In this document: piece after piece, positions 25,141 through 33,347 of the stretch
Numbering within the stretch: position 1 is the first letter of the stretch
Layout of the letters: each line of letters begins with the position of its first letter
Origin: Burkholderiales bacterium
Lineage (GTDB): Bacteria; Pseudomonadota; Gammaproteobacteria; Burkholderiales; JAEUOS01
Assembly (NCBI GenBank): GCA_947473125.1
Contig: CANJDH010000004.1
Location: forward strand, 1-64,000
Direction of reading: 5' to 3'
DNA: 64,000 bases
Translations under genes and position numbers: made by a program
Notes under the pieces: generated by a model
Databases searched by the model: none
Told to the model about the DNA's origin: nothing
What the model saw: the letters and a program-made list of their open reading frames with translations, nothing else

Positions 25141-25902
25141 ATGACTACAAGCGCAACCTACGAACATATGCTTGCCACGCGCAAGCATATGGTGCTGCCC
25201 AACGGCGCCAGTGTGTGGAAAAGCTATTACTTCCGCACCCCCGAAGGAGGTTCGCCTTCGCCGCAGGCATTTCTGGTCGAGCAGGGTGCAAATGACGTGG
25301 TGCCGCCGCACTTTCACGAGCAGAACCAATTTCAGGTCATCGTGCACGGCGGCGGCACGGTCGGGCGCCGGGCGGCCTCGCCGATCACCGTGCATTACGC
25401 GGGAGCCTACACCGGCTACGGTCCGATCACTGCGGGTGAGGACGGCCTGTGGTACCTGACGCTGCGACCGATGATGGACAACGGTCCGCTCTACGTTCAC
25501 GATTCACGCGACAAAATGAAAGCGGGCCCCAAGAAACATTTTCAATCCCCGCCGATCGACAGCATGCCGGAGGCCGAGCTGGCCAGGCTCGCGCAGCCTA
25601 CCGTAGAGACCATCAATGCGGATCCGGAAGGGCCCAAAGTCGAGGTATTGCGCGTGCCGCCGCAGCAGCGGCAGAGCGCGGCCAGTCCGGAGCGCAGTGG
25701 CGGGCAGTTTTTTTTCGTGGTCAGCGGAACCTTGCAGACCGATGGCGTGACTTACCCGAAGTGGAGTTGCGTGTGGCTTGCCAGCAACGAGCCCGCGTTT
25801 GAATTCGTGGCCGGAGCGGATGGCGTCGAAGTGCTGATGCTCGAATGTCCACCTGCCGAGTATCGGGCAACCTACAGTCCCGACCTCCAGATCGGCATCT
25901 AA
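25141..25902 (+). CDS. Cupin-like protein, divergent from the GntR operon
   Basis: A 253-residue protein with a recognisable N-terminal cupin motif: VPPHFHEQNQFQVIVHGGG. It has H-x-H, but Gln appears at or near the usual Glu position. The C-terminal half contains a second weak cupin-like strand set (GGQFFFVVSGTLQTDGVTYP) without His ligands. ATG 25141 has GGAGG 9 bases upstream; the longer frame begins before it without support. It shares the divergent control region with the GntR operon and is followed by a Bug receptor after 43 bp. It could be a non-catalytic binding protein or an enzyme of the same pathway. Function unknown. Confidence 0.75.
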   Translation: MTTSATYEHMLATRKHMVLPNGASVWKSYYFRTPEGGSPSPQAFLVEQGANDVVPPHFHEQNQFQVIVHGGGTVGRRAASPITVHYAGAYTGYGPITAGEDGLWYLTLRPMMDNGPLYVHDSRDKMKAGPKKHFQSPPIDSMPEAELARLAQPTVETINADPEGPKVEVLRVPPQQRQSAASPERSGGQFFFVVSGTLQTDGVTYPKWSCVWLASNEPAFEFVAGADGVEVLMLECPPAEYRATYSPDLQIGI

Positions 25903-25945
25903 GGCCCCGCTGTTTCGCCTTTCGTGTTCACCTTTACGTTCTTCG

Positions 25946-26964
25946 ATGGAACCGCCCGTGCCACACCCCGTCAAAAATGTCTTGCTGCCAAGGTTGAGGT
26001 TTCTGTGCATCGCCGCGGCATGCTTGCTGTCCGCTGCTGCGGCACCGGGGGCGTTGGCGCAAGAGCGCTGGCCGGCGCGCTCGATCACAATGGTGATTCC
26101 GTTTCCGCCTGGGGGCGGCACCGATATCATTGCGCGCACCCTCGCCGTGCGCCTGCAGGAAAAACTGGGCCGTCCCGTGGTGATCGAAAACCGCCCCGGC
26201 GCCGGCGGCCTGATTGGCACCCAGCAAGTGGCCAAGGCCGCGCCTGATGGCTACACTTATGTCATCGGCATCACCAATACCTTCGCCATCAACCCGGCGT
26301 TCTACAAGTCGCTGCCGTATGACCCCGTCAAGGATTTCCAGCCGATCTCCATGCTCGCCATCGGCCCTCACGTGCTGGTCATTCACCCCGACACGCCTGC
26401 ACGGAACATTCGCGAGTACATCGAGTACGGCAAGTCGCAGCGGGGCAAGCTGAGCTACGCCTCCTATGGCAATGGCAGCACGGCGCACCTCATCACTGAA
26501 ATGCTCAAGGAGCAGCACGGTCTCGACTTCGTACACGTACCCTACAAGGGCATTCCGCCGGCGCTGGCCGACCTGATGGCCGGCCGGGTCACACTGCTGG
26601 TGTCATCAACCGCACCGGCGGTGCCGCTGATCCAGGCGGGCCGCCTGCGCGCGCTCGCCATTTACGGCGACAAGCGCCTGGAGTCGCTGCCCGACGTGCC
26701 GACCATGGCAGAACTCGGTTTCAAGGACACCAATCTACAAATCTGGTATGGCTTGTTCGCGCCGGCGGGCACCCCCCAACCTATCGTGGAGCGCATGAAC
26801 ACCGAATTGCGAGCAATCCTGGGTTCACGCGAGGTGCAGGATATTTTTGTGAAGGCCGGCATTTTGCTTCGCCCACCACGGTGGACGACTACACAGCGTT
26901 CGTCAAGAGCGAAACCGAACGCTGGGGCCGCCTTGTCAGGATTTCCGGCGCGCAGGCGGACTAG
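25946..26964 (+). pseudogene. Bug receptor with a frameshift near the C-terminus
   Basis: The first 305 or so residues are a good Bug receptor: signal peptide (CLLSAAAAPGALAQ), MVIPFPPGGGTDIIARTLA, ENRPGAGGLIGTQQVAKAAP, DFVHVPYKGIPPALADLMAG, DVPTMAELGF. Near 26865-26880 the frame is lost. The true end, TTVDDYTAFVKSETERWGRL then VRISGAQAD, is in another frame and stops at 26964. One missing base, perhaps by the T run in GCATTTTGC, explains it. Without repair the frame runs on to 27061 with a random tail. Either a sequencing error or a very recent mutation. Start ATG 25946 is uncertain; a GTG four codons later is possible. Confidence 0.8.
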
Positions 26965-27179
26965 CCGCAGTACGCACACGCCGGCACCGCCAGCAAGCCG
27001 AACCAGCGTGCCGCCGCAATGTGCGGCGCGTCGATGTGTGTCATCGGACAGGCGAAATTGAGTACGCCAAGACAGGTGCCGCACCACACCACCGGCACAT
27101 TGATGATGGCGTGCCTGCCAAGGCTGCGCATCAGTTCGTGGTCGTCGAACGCGGTGCGCTGCGCGACTTCAAGCGGCAC
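26961..27179 (-). pseudogene. C-terminal fragment of a GAF-domain-like protein
   Basis: A 72-residue minus-strand frame, opened only by a GTG, reads like the end of a GAF domain: FDDHELMRSLGRHAIINVPV, then VWCGTCLGVLNFACPMTHID and AARWFGLLAVPA. No upstream part of such a gene is present, because the Bug gene and another frame adjoin it. It is probably a remnant and fills most of the 250-bp gap between the Bug genes at 25946 and 27214. The assignment is from pattern recognition only. Confidence 0.45.
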
Positions 27180-27213
27180 TCATTTGCACTGTCTTCATGG
27201 TGTGCGCTCCGGT

Positions 27214-28188
27214 TCAATCGACCTGGATCTTGGCCTGCTTGATGATCTCGCCCCACTTGATATTTTCCGCCCTCACGAAGGCTGCGAACTCGGTACTGTT
27301 GCGTGGGTCCGCAATCGCTCCACGATCAAGAATGCGCGCCTGCATCGCCGGTTCTTGCAGGATGCGGCGCGCATCGGCGCCGATTTTCTCGACGATATCG
27401 CGCGGCGTCGCAATCGGCACCACCAGGCCGGCCCACCCTACCCCTTCGAAACCGGCAAAACCCAATTCAGCGACCGTCGGCACCTCAGGCAACTGCGGCA
27501 CACGCGTCGCGCTGGTCATCGCGATCGACTTGAGCTTGCCCGCCTTGATGTGCGGCAGCGACGACGCCACGCTGTCCACCATCAATTTGACCTGCCCGCC
27601 GAGCAAGTCGGTCATTGCCGGGCCACTGCCTTTGTAAGGCACGCCGACGAGGTCGATGGCGGCGCGCGATTTGAATAGTTCACCGGTCAGGTGTTGCGCC
27701 GTGCCGGTACCGGGGAAGGCCCAGTTGATTGTGCCGGGGGCCTTTTTCGCTGCATCCACCAGTTCCTTGACCGTGTTGAACTGAAAAGTCGGGTGCGCCA
27801 CCAGCATCAAGGGCACGATCGTCATGCCACCGACCATGGCGAAATCCCTGAACGGGTCGTAAGGCAGCTTCGGATACAGGACAGGATTGACGCCGATCGT
27901 GCCGCTGGTACCCACCGTAATCGTGTAGCCGTCGGCCGGCGCATCGCGCCCGGCGATCATGCCCGGCACACCCCCGCCGCCGCCGCGGTTGTCGACAATC
28001 ACCGACTGCCCCCACACTGTCGTGAGGCGTTCCGCAAGCATGCGCGCGATGATGTCGGTCGCCTGTCCGGCCGGGAACGGGACGACCATGCGCACGGTGC
28101 GGTTGGGATAGGCCTGCGCGTGCGCCGGTGCGGCCAGCAAGGCTTGCAGCAGAAGCAGGGAAAATATTGAAATCCGGGCAATGGGCAT
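27214..28188 (-). CDS. Bug/TctC-family periplasmic solute receptor
   Basis: A 324-residue Bug receptor. ATG 28188 has GGAG 5 bases upstream and starts a signal peptide (SIFSLLLLQALLAAPAHAQA). Hallmarks: MVVPFPAGQATDIIARMLAE, in which the usual G-G is G-Q; GGGGGVPGMIAGRDAPADGYT; VGVPYKGSGPAMTDLLGGQV; EVPTVAELGFAGFE. It is divergent from the class II aldolase gene across 176 bp, pointing to shared control. Ligand unknown. Confidence 0.93.
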   Translation of the reverse strand: MPIARISIFSLLLLQALLAAPAHAQAYPNRTVRMVVPFPAGQATDIIARMLAERLTTVWGQSVIVDNRGGGGGVPGMIAGRDAPADGYTITVGTSGTIGVNPVLYPKLPYDPFRDFAMVGGMTIVPLMLVAHPTFQFNTVKELVDAAKKAPGTINWAFPGTGTAQHLTGELFKSRAAIDLVGVPYKGSGPAMTDLLGGQVKLMVDSVASSLPHIKAGKLKSIAMTSATRVPQLPEVPTVAELGFAGFEGVGWAGLVVPIATPRDIVEKIGADARRILQEPAMQARILDRGAIADPRNSTEFAAFVRAENIKWGEIIKQAKIQVD

Positions 28189-28208
28189 GGAGTCTCCGTT
28201 GTTGTCTT

Positions 28209-28236
28209 TTGTTGATCTGGAGGCAAATGCTACACT
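28209..28236 (+). promoter_or_regulatory. Possible promoter for the class II aldolase gene
   Basis: TTGTTG (28209-28214), a 16-base spacer and TACACT (28231-28236) in the divergent region between the Bug and aldolase genes. A weak match to sigma70 hexamers; offered as a candidate only. Confidence 0.3.
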
Positions 28237-28364
28237 TGTTTTTGCTCCACCAGACATAAACAAGCCGCCCCAGCGGACACTCACCGTGACCACTGGCCCC
28301 CCGGAAATCGATATGCGTGCGCACCTTGGCCCCGCCGGTACGCGCCTCCAGAAGGAATCTACAG

Positions 28365-29159
28365 ATGGCCTCACACCTCTCAGCGGTTCACAAAAACGAG
28401 TCGGTACCGGCCGGCATGAGTGCCGCCGAATGGCAATTGCGCATCGACCTCGCCGCAGCCTACCAACTGGCCGCGATCTACGGCTGGACCGATCTCAACA
28501 ACACGCATTTCTCGGCACGCGTGCCCGGGCCGGAACATCACTTCCTGCTCAACCCCTTCGGCATGCTATTCGACGAAATCACCGCGTCATCGCTGATCAA
28601 GGTGGATCAAGACGGCAAGGTGCTGGGCGACAGCGACTACCCCGCTAACCCAGCCGGCTTCGTGATTCACGGCGCGATCCACATGGCGGTGCCGCGCGCG
28701 CAGTGCATCATCCACACGCACAGCCGCTTCGGCACGGCAGTGGCGATGCAAAAGCAGGGTCTGTTGCCGGCCAGCCAGAAGGCGCTCACCGTGATGGGCT
28801 GGGTGGCGTACCACGACTTCGAAGGGCCGGCCCTCTCCACCGACGAGCGCCCGCGCATCGTCGCCGACCTCGGTGACAAGAGCATCCTGGTGCTGCGCAA
28901 TCACGGCCTGCTCAGCGTCGGTGAAAGTGTTGGCGAAGCCTTCGTCTGGATGTACCGCATCGAGACCGCCTGCCGGCAGCAGATCGACGCGCTGTCAGGC
29001 GGCGGAGAGCTGTCGCCGCTGTCGCCGCAGACGCAGCAGAAATCGATTGACCTCGGCCTCAAGATGTACGGCAAGGGCGGCTTCATCGAGGTCGGGCGTG
29101 AATGGCCGGCGCTGCTGCGCCAGCTCGAACGTCATAGCGGGACCGGCTATCGCGCCTGA
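28365..29159 (+). CDS. Class II aldolase/adducin family protein
   Basis: A 264-residue zinc-dependent aldolase-fold protein (L-fuculose-1-phosphate aldolase relatives, also decarboxylases and adducin heads). The zinc His pair is in CIIHTHSRFGTAV and the third His in LRNHGLLSVG. N-terminal GWTDLNNTHFSARVPG and FLLNPFGMLFDEIT are typical. ATG 28365 has AAGGA about 9 bases upstream. It is followed by a stem-loop. Divergent from a Bug receptor, so it may act on the same imported hydroxy or oxo acid. Confidence 0.88.
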   Translation: MASHLSAVHKNESVPAGMSAAEWQLRIDLAAAYQLAAIYGWTDLNNTHFSARVPGPEHHFLLNPFGMLFDEITASSLIKVDQDGKVLGDSDYPANPAGFVIHGAIHMAVPRAQCIIHTHSRFGTAVAMQKQGLLPASQKALTVMGWVAYHDFEGPALSTDERPRIVADLGDKSILVLRNHGLLSVGESVGEAFVWMYRIETACRQQIDALSGGGELSPLSPQTQQKSIDLGLKMYGKGGFIEVGREWPALLRQLERHSGTGYRA

Positions 29160-29197
29160 AGCGTATCCCTGAAGATTTCTCATGGAGCGGCCTCGTT

Positions 29198-29225
29198 GAA
29201 AACCGCTGCCGGAGCGGTTTTGGGC
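29198..29225 (+). terminator. Stem-loop terminator made of a dispersed palindrome
   Basis: AAAACCGCT pairs perfectly with AGCGGTTTT over the loop GCCGG (29199-29221). It lies 39 bp after the aldolase stop, and the 3' T-run is part of the stem. The sequence is a member of the dispersed GAACCGCTCC...GGAGCGG family. It could also stop transcripts arriving from the convergent Bug gene. Confidence 0.65.
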
Positions 29226-29286
29226 GGTATTGCCGCCAGGAATGGCTGCCGGCACCGCTCTTGGGCCACCCCACTAATAAAACGAT

Positions 29287-30252
29287 TCAAGGCTCGATCT
29301 TGATCCCGGCCCGAGTGGTGATATCACGCCACTTGACGATCTCGGCCGATATATGCCGGCCCAATTCTTCAGGCGTCGAAGCGAGCGGCTCGGTACCCAT
29401 GTCTGCAAAGCGTGCCCGCAGGGCCGGGTCGGCCATGGCAGCCACGATCTCGCGATGCAGGCGGTCGATGATGGGGCGTGGCGTGGCACGCGGCGCGAGG
29501 AAGGCAAACCACGCGGCTGATTGATAGCCGCTGGTACCCGCCTCAGCCGCCGTCGGTACATTCGGCAAGGCGGCGAGACGCTTGTCTGCCGCCACCGCAA
29601 TCGGCCGCACCGTACCGGCCTTGATCTGGCCGATCACGTTGGGCACCAGCTGGAAACTGACCGGCACCTGGCCGGATACCAGATCGGTCACCAGTTGCCC
29701 GGTGACGCGATACGGCACATGGGTCATCTTGGCGCCGACAATCTGTTCAAAGTACGCGCCGCCCAGATGCTGCGAGCTGCCCGGCCCTACCGAGCCGTAG
29801 GGCGTATTCGGATTTTTCTTCACGTAGTCGATGAACTCGGCCAGGGTGTTGATCGGCAACTTGGCGCTCACCACCACCACATTGGGCAGCACCGCGTAGA
29901 GCGAAATCGGCGCCAGGTCGCGCTCCGGGTCGTAACCCAAAGCGGGGTTGAGCACGCGGTTCACTGCCAGCGGGCCGGAGGTGCTCATCAGGATCGTGTA
30001 GCCGTCAGGCTCGGCGCGCACCACCGCCTGGGTGCCGACATTGCCGCCTGCTGCGGGGCGGTTGTCGACGATGAAGGCGCGCCCCATCGACGCGGCCATG
30101 CGCTCCAGCACCTGGCGCCCGATCACGTCGCTGGCGCTGCCGGCGGAGAACGGGATGATCACCGTGATCGGGCGTGCCGGGTAATCCTGCGCACCTGCGG
30201 CGCCGCACATGCACAACCAAAGCCACGCAACCATTCGCAATGCCTGTTTCAT
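29287..30252 (-). CDS. Bug/TctC-family periplasmic solute receptor
   Basis: A 321-residue Bug receptor. The signal peptide is MVAWLWLCMCGAAGAQ with two Cys, then TVIIPFSAGSASDVIGRQVL, DNRPAAGGNVGTQAVVRAEP, THVPYRVTGQLVTDLVSGQV and NVPTAAEAGTSGYQ. Its ATG overlaps the stop of the upstream Rieske oxygenase by 4 bp and its GGGAGAG ribosome binding site lies inside that gene, so translation is coupled. This is the clearest case here of a receptor tied to an oxygenase; an aromatic carboxylate ligand is a reasonable guess. Confidence 0.93.
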   Translation of the reverse strand: MKQALRMVAWLWLCMCGAAGAQDYPARPITVIIPFSAGSASDVIGRQVLERMAASMGRAFIVDNRPAAGGNVGTQAVVRAEPDGYTILMSTSGPLAVNRVLNPALGYDPERDLAPISLYAVLPNVVVVSAKLPINTLAEFIDYVKKNPNTPYGSVGPGSSQHLGGAYFEQIVGAKMTHVPYRVTGQLVTDLVSGQVPVSFQLVPNVIGQIKAGTVRPIAVAADKRLAALPNVPTAAEAGTSGYQSAAWFAFLAPRATPRPIIDRLHREIVAAMADPALRARFADMGTEPLASTPEELGRHISAEIVKWRDITTRAGIKIEP

Positions 30253-31547
30253 GATCTTGCTCTCCCGGTGGTATTGCCGAATCGTTTCAACATGACGTCT
30301 TCAAATGACAAGTCGGCCGGGGCCATGGCCCCGCCGCCGCGCACGTCATAGCTCGCAGGACGCTGCGCCGCCGCCGGCCCCTTGCCGTCACGCAGGGCCC
30401 TGACGCCGTCGAGCATCACGCGGCGAAACCGCACCACGCCGACGTCGGTAGGCGACAGGTGCTCGCGGGTACGGTCGACGATCAGGCCCTGGCTGTCCTG
30501 CGCCATGGCGTCCTGCTCGGCGATGCCGCGCACGCCGGTGAAGGAGCGCAGCTTTTGTTCGGTGCGGTCGATCAGGTAATCGTTGCTGCGGTTGCGCAGC
30601 GGCACGTAGCCGGGCCCCAGTTCGGCGAACTGGCCGAAGCCGCCCTTGGCGTAACGCGCGCGTTCGTCATCGGGCAAGGCCCGCTCCGGATTCCAGGCGT
30701 ACACATAGATCCAGCAGGATTCGTCGTCGATCGGCACCCAGGTGTAGCCGTAGTAGGTCTCGCCCGGCATCGGCGAGGGCGTGATCGAATGCGCCGGCAG
30801 CATGAACTGCGTGATGCGCCAGTACAAATCATTGCCGTCGGCACGCCGCGAGCCGCCGATGACGAAGCCGACATCGTGGTCGAGTATGCTGAATTGCGGC
30901 AGCGGGTCGTTGCGCAGCCAGCGGATCCGGCTTTCGTCGGCCGCCGCCGTCATGGTGTCGTTTTTCGCCATCGCCGGCGCCGGCATGTGTAAAAACGAAA
31001 AATGCGCGGTATCGAGCGCCCCTTCCATCGACTGCGCCCAATTGCACTGTTGCAGACGCTTGGTCACGTAGCGGTGCGAAGCGGGTACCACACCGAACTC
31101 AAGCTGCGATATCTCGGCGGGCATGTGCTCAGGCGGACCCAGGTAAGCCCAGACCATGTCGCCGAATTCGCGCGTCGGGTAGGCCTTGATCGCCATCTTG
31201 CCCTCGTAGCCGGAGCCGGCCGGCACATTGGGCATCTCGACGCATTTGCCATCAACATCGTATTTCCAGCCGTGATAGATGCAGCGGATGCCGCAGTCTT
31301 CATTGCGGCCGAAAAACAGGTCGGCGCCGCGATGCGCGCACTTGGGCTCGATCACCCCGACACGACCGTCGGTTGCGCGAAACGCCAGCAGCTCTTCGCC
31401 GAGGACCTTGATGCGGATCGGCGCGCCGTCGGGTTCTGGCAGTTCGCGCGACAGCGCCACCGGCTGCCAGAAACGCCGGAAATAATCGCCCATGGCGGTG
31501 CCGGGGCCGGTGAGGGTGAGGAGGGTGTTGTCGGAGGCGCTAAGCAT
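30249..31547 (-). CDS. Rieske oxygenase, phthalate-dioxygenase-like (alpha-only type)
   Basis: A 432-residue oxygenase with the layout of phthalate 4,5-dioxygenase and related aromatic O-demethylases. The Rieske cluster motif is CAHRGADLF (C-x-H) and CIYHGW (C-x2-H); the mononuclear iron site begins D-x2-H-x4-H in DTAHFSFLH. The N-terminal LTLTGPGTAMGDYFRRFWQPV is characteristic. No small subunit accompanies it, as expected for this class. It needs a separate reductase not seen in the window. Coupled by a 4-bp overlap to a Bug receptor downstream, hence probable oxidation of an imported aromatic acid. Confidence 0.9.
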   Translation of the reverse strand: MLSASDNTLLTLTGPGTAMGDYFRRFWQPVALSRELPEPDGAPIRIKVLGEELLAFRATDGRVGVIEPKCAHRGADLFFGRNEDCGIRCIYHGWKYDVDGKCVEMPNVPAGSGYEGKMAIKAYPTREFGDMVWAYLGPPEHMPAEISQLEFGVVPASHRYVTKRLQQCNWAQSMEGALDTAHFSFLHMPAPAMAKNDTMTAAADESRIRWLRNDPLPQFSILDHDVGFVIGGSRRADGNDLYWRITQFMLPAHSITPSPMPGETYYGYTWVPIDDESCWIYVYAWNPERALPDDERARYAKGGFGQFAELGPGYVPLRNRSNDYLIDRTEQKLRSFTGVRGIAEQDAMAQDSQGLIVDRTREHLSPTDVGVVRFRRVMLDGVRALRDGKGPAAAQRPASYDVRGGGAMAPADLSFEDVMLKRFGNTTGRARS

Positions 31548-31571
31548 GGTTGCCTACTTGGCAGGCACGGA

Positions 31572-31832
31572 TTATTTCTTGTAGTGATAACGGCACTGCA
31601 TAATTTCCACCGCTCCGCCGGCAATCCGATAGATCAGCCGGTGTTCATGCGTGATTCGACGGCTCCACCAGCCGCCAAGGTCTCCTTTGAGAGGTTCCGG
31701 TTTTCCCAAACCGGTGAACGGTGTTGTCTTGATGCTGAGAATCAGTGCTGATATTTTTCTCACCACGCGCGGATCGGTCGCTTCCCAATAACCGAAATCC
31801 CTGATTCCTGCAGCGGTGAAGCTGACTTTCAT
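31572..31832 (-). CDS. yoeB: YoeB/Txe-type mRNA interferase toxin
   Basis: An 86-residue RelE-superfamily toxin of the YoeB branch: GKPEPLKGDLGGWWSRRIT, then HEHRLIYRI and the C-terminal CRYHYKK, which carries the His-Tyr pair needed for ribosome-dependent mRNA cleavage. Length is normal for YoeB. It overlaps the upstream antitoxin gene by 4 bp, the usual antitoxin-toxin order. It sits at the edge of a decayed defence island. Confidence 0.88.
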   Translation of the reverse strand: MKVSFTAAGIRDFGYWEATDPRVVRKISALILSIKTTPFTGLGKPEPLKGDLGGWWSRRITHEHRLIYRIAGGAVEIMQCRYHYKK

Positions 31833-32014
31833 CGCGTGGTTGGATCGAACTCCACCAATTCACCGCGATCTGCCGCAGCGGCAGACTCCTGCAAAATTCG
31901 TTCATTTTCCTTGGACAAGCGCAAATATTCATCTGCCGGCAGATCGAACTTATTGCGCGGCTTGGCCTGCTTTCGGGTACGTTTGGGTTTGACGGTGTCA
32001 AGGATGGTTTGCAT
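31829..32014 (-). CDS. Antitoxin partner of YoeB, not an evident YefM
   Basis: A 61-residue protein, basic at the N-terminus (VKPKRTRKQAKPRNKFDLP) and acidic/helical after (ADEYLRLSKENERILQESAA). ATG 32014 has AGGAG 6 bases upstream and its end overlaps the toxin start (ATGA). YoeB partners are usually YefM/Phd-fold proteins of about 80 residues; this one is shorter and I do not recognise that fold. It is identified as the antitoxin by position and coupling. Confidence 0.7.
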   Translation of the reverse strand: MQTILDTVKPKRTRKQAKPRNKFDLPADEYLRLSKENERILQESAAAADRGELVEFDPTTR

Positions 32015-32127
32015 GGCGGTCTCCTGCAGACTCTATATTTTACGCGCCTTGGCAGCGTCTTCAAGCCCTGCCAGCGTCTCTGGTTCTTGCGGGGTGGTCG
32101 TGCTGTCGCAACATCGAATCCGCAGAC

Positions 32128-32265
32128 ATGTCGATTGAAACCATAAAATTCTTCATCGAGCATGCCATGGAAAACCTTGGTGGGAGAAACTTACAGCCGC
32201 ATTGCCTTGCAGAATGGCTCCTGGAGCAGCTCTTCAGCCAATGGCACGCCGATGGATGGGGGTGA
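32128..32265 (+). CDS. Possible 45-residue small protein
   Basis: A short frame reads MSIETIKFFIEHAMENLGGR and continues to AEWLLEQLFSQWHADGWG. It looks helical and amphipathic, with coding-like composition, but has no Shine-Dalgarno sequence and no family I know. Part of it (AEWLLEQLF) is encoded by the dispersed palindrome, so it may be chance or the remnant of a longer gene. Confidence 0.25.
   Translation: MSIETIKFFIEHAMENLGGRNLQPHCLAEWLLEQLFSQWHADGWG
32209..32235 (+). repeat. Dispersed palindrome copy
   Basis: GCAGAATGGCTCCTGGAGCA followed by GCTCTTC; the perfect core is GCTCCTGGAGC. It matches copies at 33545, 33961 (reverse) and 44983. Confidence 0.65.
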
Positions 32266-32559
32266 CACGCAAAACACCGCTGGTCACCGGCTACGCACAT
32301 GGCCCTATCCGCCCCCGCCAATGATTACAGGTGTTGCCGCGAGTCGAACACGTCCGGCAACGACAATTGCCCGGCGAATTTCCGGGCACTTTCGAAACCT
32401 TTGTGAAATAGCCGGTCTGCTATGTCAATCCGGAGTAACCTCTTACGCCTTTGGTATTGCCGGTCAAGACGCAGTTTTCTTCATGGGCCCATTGGTGAAC
32501 TCACGCAAGCACAGTTTGACAAGGGTTCATGCGAACCGCGCTTCGGAGGGTGGGCTTCG

Positions 32560-32799
32560 ATGAGCGCAACGCCTACCGTGCATCCGGTGCTGGCAATCGG
32601 CTTGTACGCCCTTGACTTTGCAAATGCCGGGGCACACCAGCCGCCATCCTTCCCAGGCAACCATTGGCGCGGCGCTCTGGGCCATGCCCTGCGCGATCTG
32701 GCCTGCATCACTGGCGCCCGCACTTGCGATGGTTGCAAGCAAACGCACGCTTGCGCCTACGCCTACCAACCTCGTGCGCGAGCTCACTGCGGCCACTGA
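32560..32799 (+). pseudogene. N-terminal fragment of a CRISPR Cas6 (RAMP) endoribonuclease
   Basis: The 79-residue frame begins at an ATG with GGAGG upstream and reads PPSFPGNHWRGALGHALRDL, then ACITGARTCDGCKQTHACAYAY. This is the start of Cas6-type RAMP proteins, where a glycine-rich first ferredoxin-fold strand (LRGAFGHALR) is followed by a four-Cys cluster (C...C-x2-C...C-x-Y). After AYAY the similarity stops and the frame ends within ten codons. A full Cas6 has about 250-300 residues, so the catalytic part is lost. Next to it is a Cmr2 fragment. From pattern recognition, but the Cys pattern is distinctive. Confidence 0.65.
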
Positions 32800-32861
32800 A
32801 AGCGCACTGCATGTATCGCTGGCCGGCGGCCGCAAAACCATGGGCTTTTACCTTGGCTATT

Positions 32862-33302
32862 CATGCGGCGCACGTTCGCAACGCCAGCCTGGACCATTTT
32901 CTCAACCTGATCGAACGCGATGCGCAGGGCAACGTTGACTACCGCCTGACACTGCTTTCGTTCTGGCGCTTTGGCCCTGAACCTGCGCTGGCGGCGCCGG
33001 ATATCGGCGATCTGTGGCGCTTGCTGCCAGCCGACACCCGTGTACCCGACCATTCCATCTGGGCGCATCTGGATATCGTGTCGGCATTGACTGGCGCCCT
33101 GTCGAAAACCGATTCCGGCAAATCGGAGCCAGCACTGCTCGCCATGAGCTTCGGCTCGGTGCAAGGTTTTATCGCGCAGGCCCGCTCCACCTCCGACCTG
33201 TGGGCCGGCTCGCATCTATTGGCTACCCTTGTTTGGGAAGGCATCCGCGTGATCGCGGAAGAACTGGGGCCGGATGCCGTGTTGTTCCCTTCACTTCCCT
33301 GA
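32862..33302 (+). pseudogene. Fragment of a type III-B CRISPR Cas10/Cmr2 protein
   Basis: An open frame of about 147 codons with strong Cmr2 features: ASLDHFLNLIERDAQGNVDY, LLSFWRFGPEP, LWRLLPADTRVPDHSIWAHL, DIVSALTGAL and SFGSVQGFIAQARSTSDLWA continuing to GSHLLATLVWEG and LGPDAVLFPSL. This corresponds to the region from before the GPVQ-FIA-AR-T-DLW-GS hallmark through its following helix. The N-terminal HD part, the GGDD palm and everything after FPSL are missing, since the full protein is usually 600-1,000 residues. A stop follows immediately. No other cmr genes or repeats are present. Confidence 0.75.
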
Positions 33303-33347
33303 TGAAGAAGGGATTACGACCGCTGTTCAGCGTTGAAGGATACGAAC

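Larger units (their letters stand above)
32015..32559. other. 545-bp region between antitoxin and cas6 fragment
   Basis: No full gene is recognised. It contains a 45-codon open frame (32128-32265), one dispersed palindrome (32209-32235) and, from about 32300 on, sequence with no recognisable translation in any frame. The lower coding regularity than in the flanks fits decayed DNA. Confidence 0.5.

Noticed and set aside
32015..33302. Possible CRISPR array next to the cas fragments
   Set aside because: No repeat of 25-40 bp recurs at regular spacing; only single copies of the dispersed palindrome are present.
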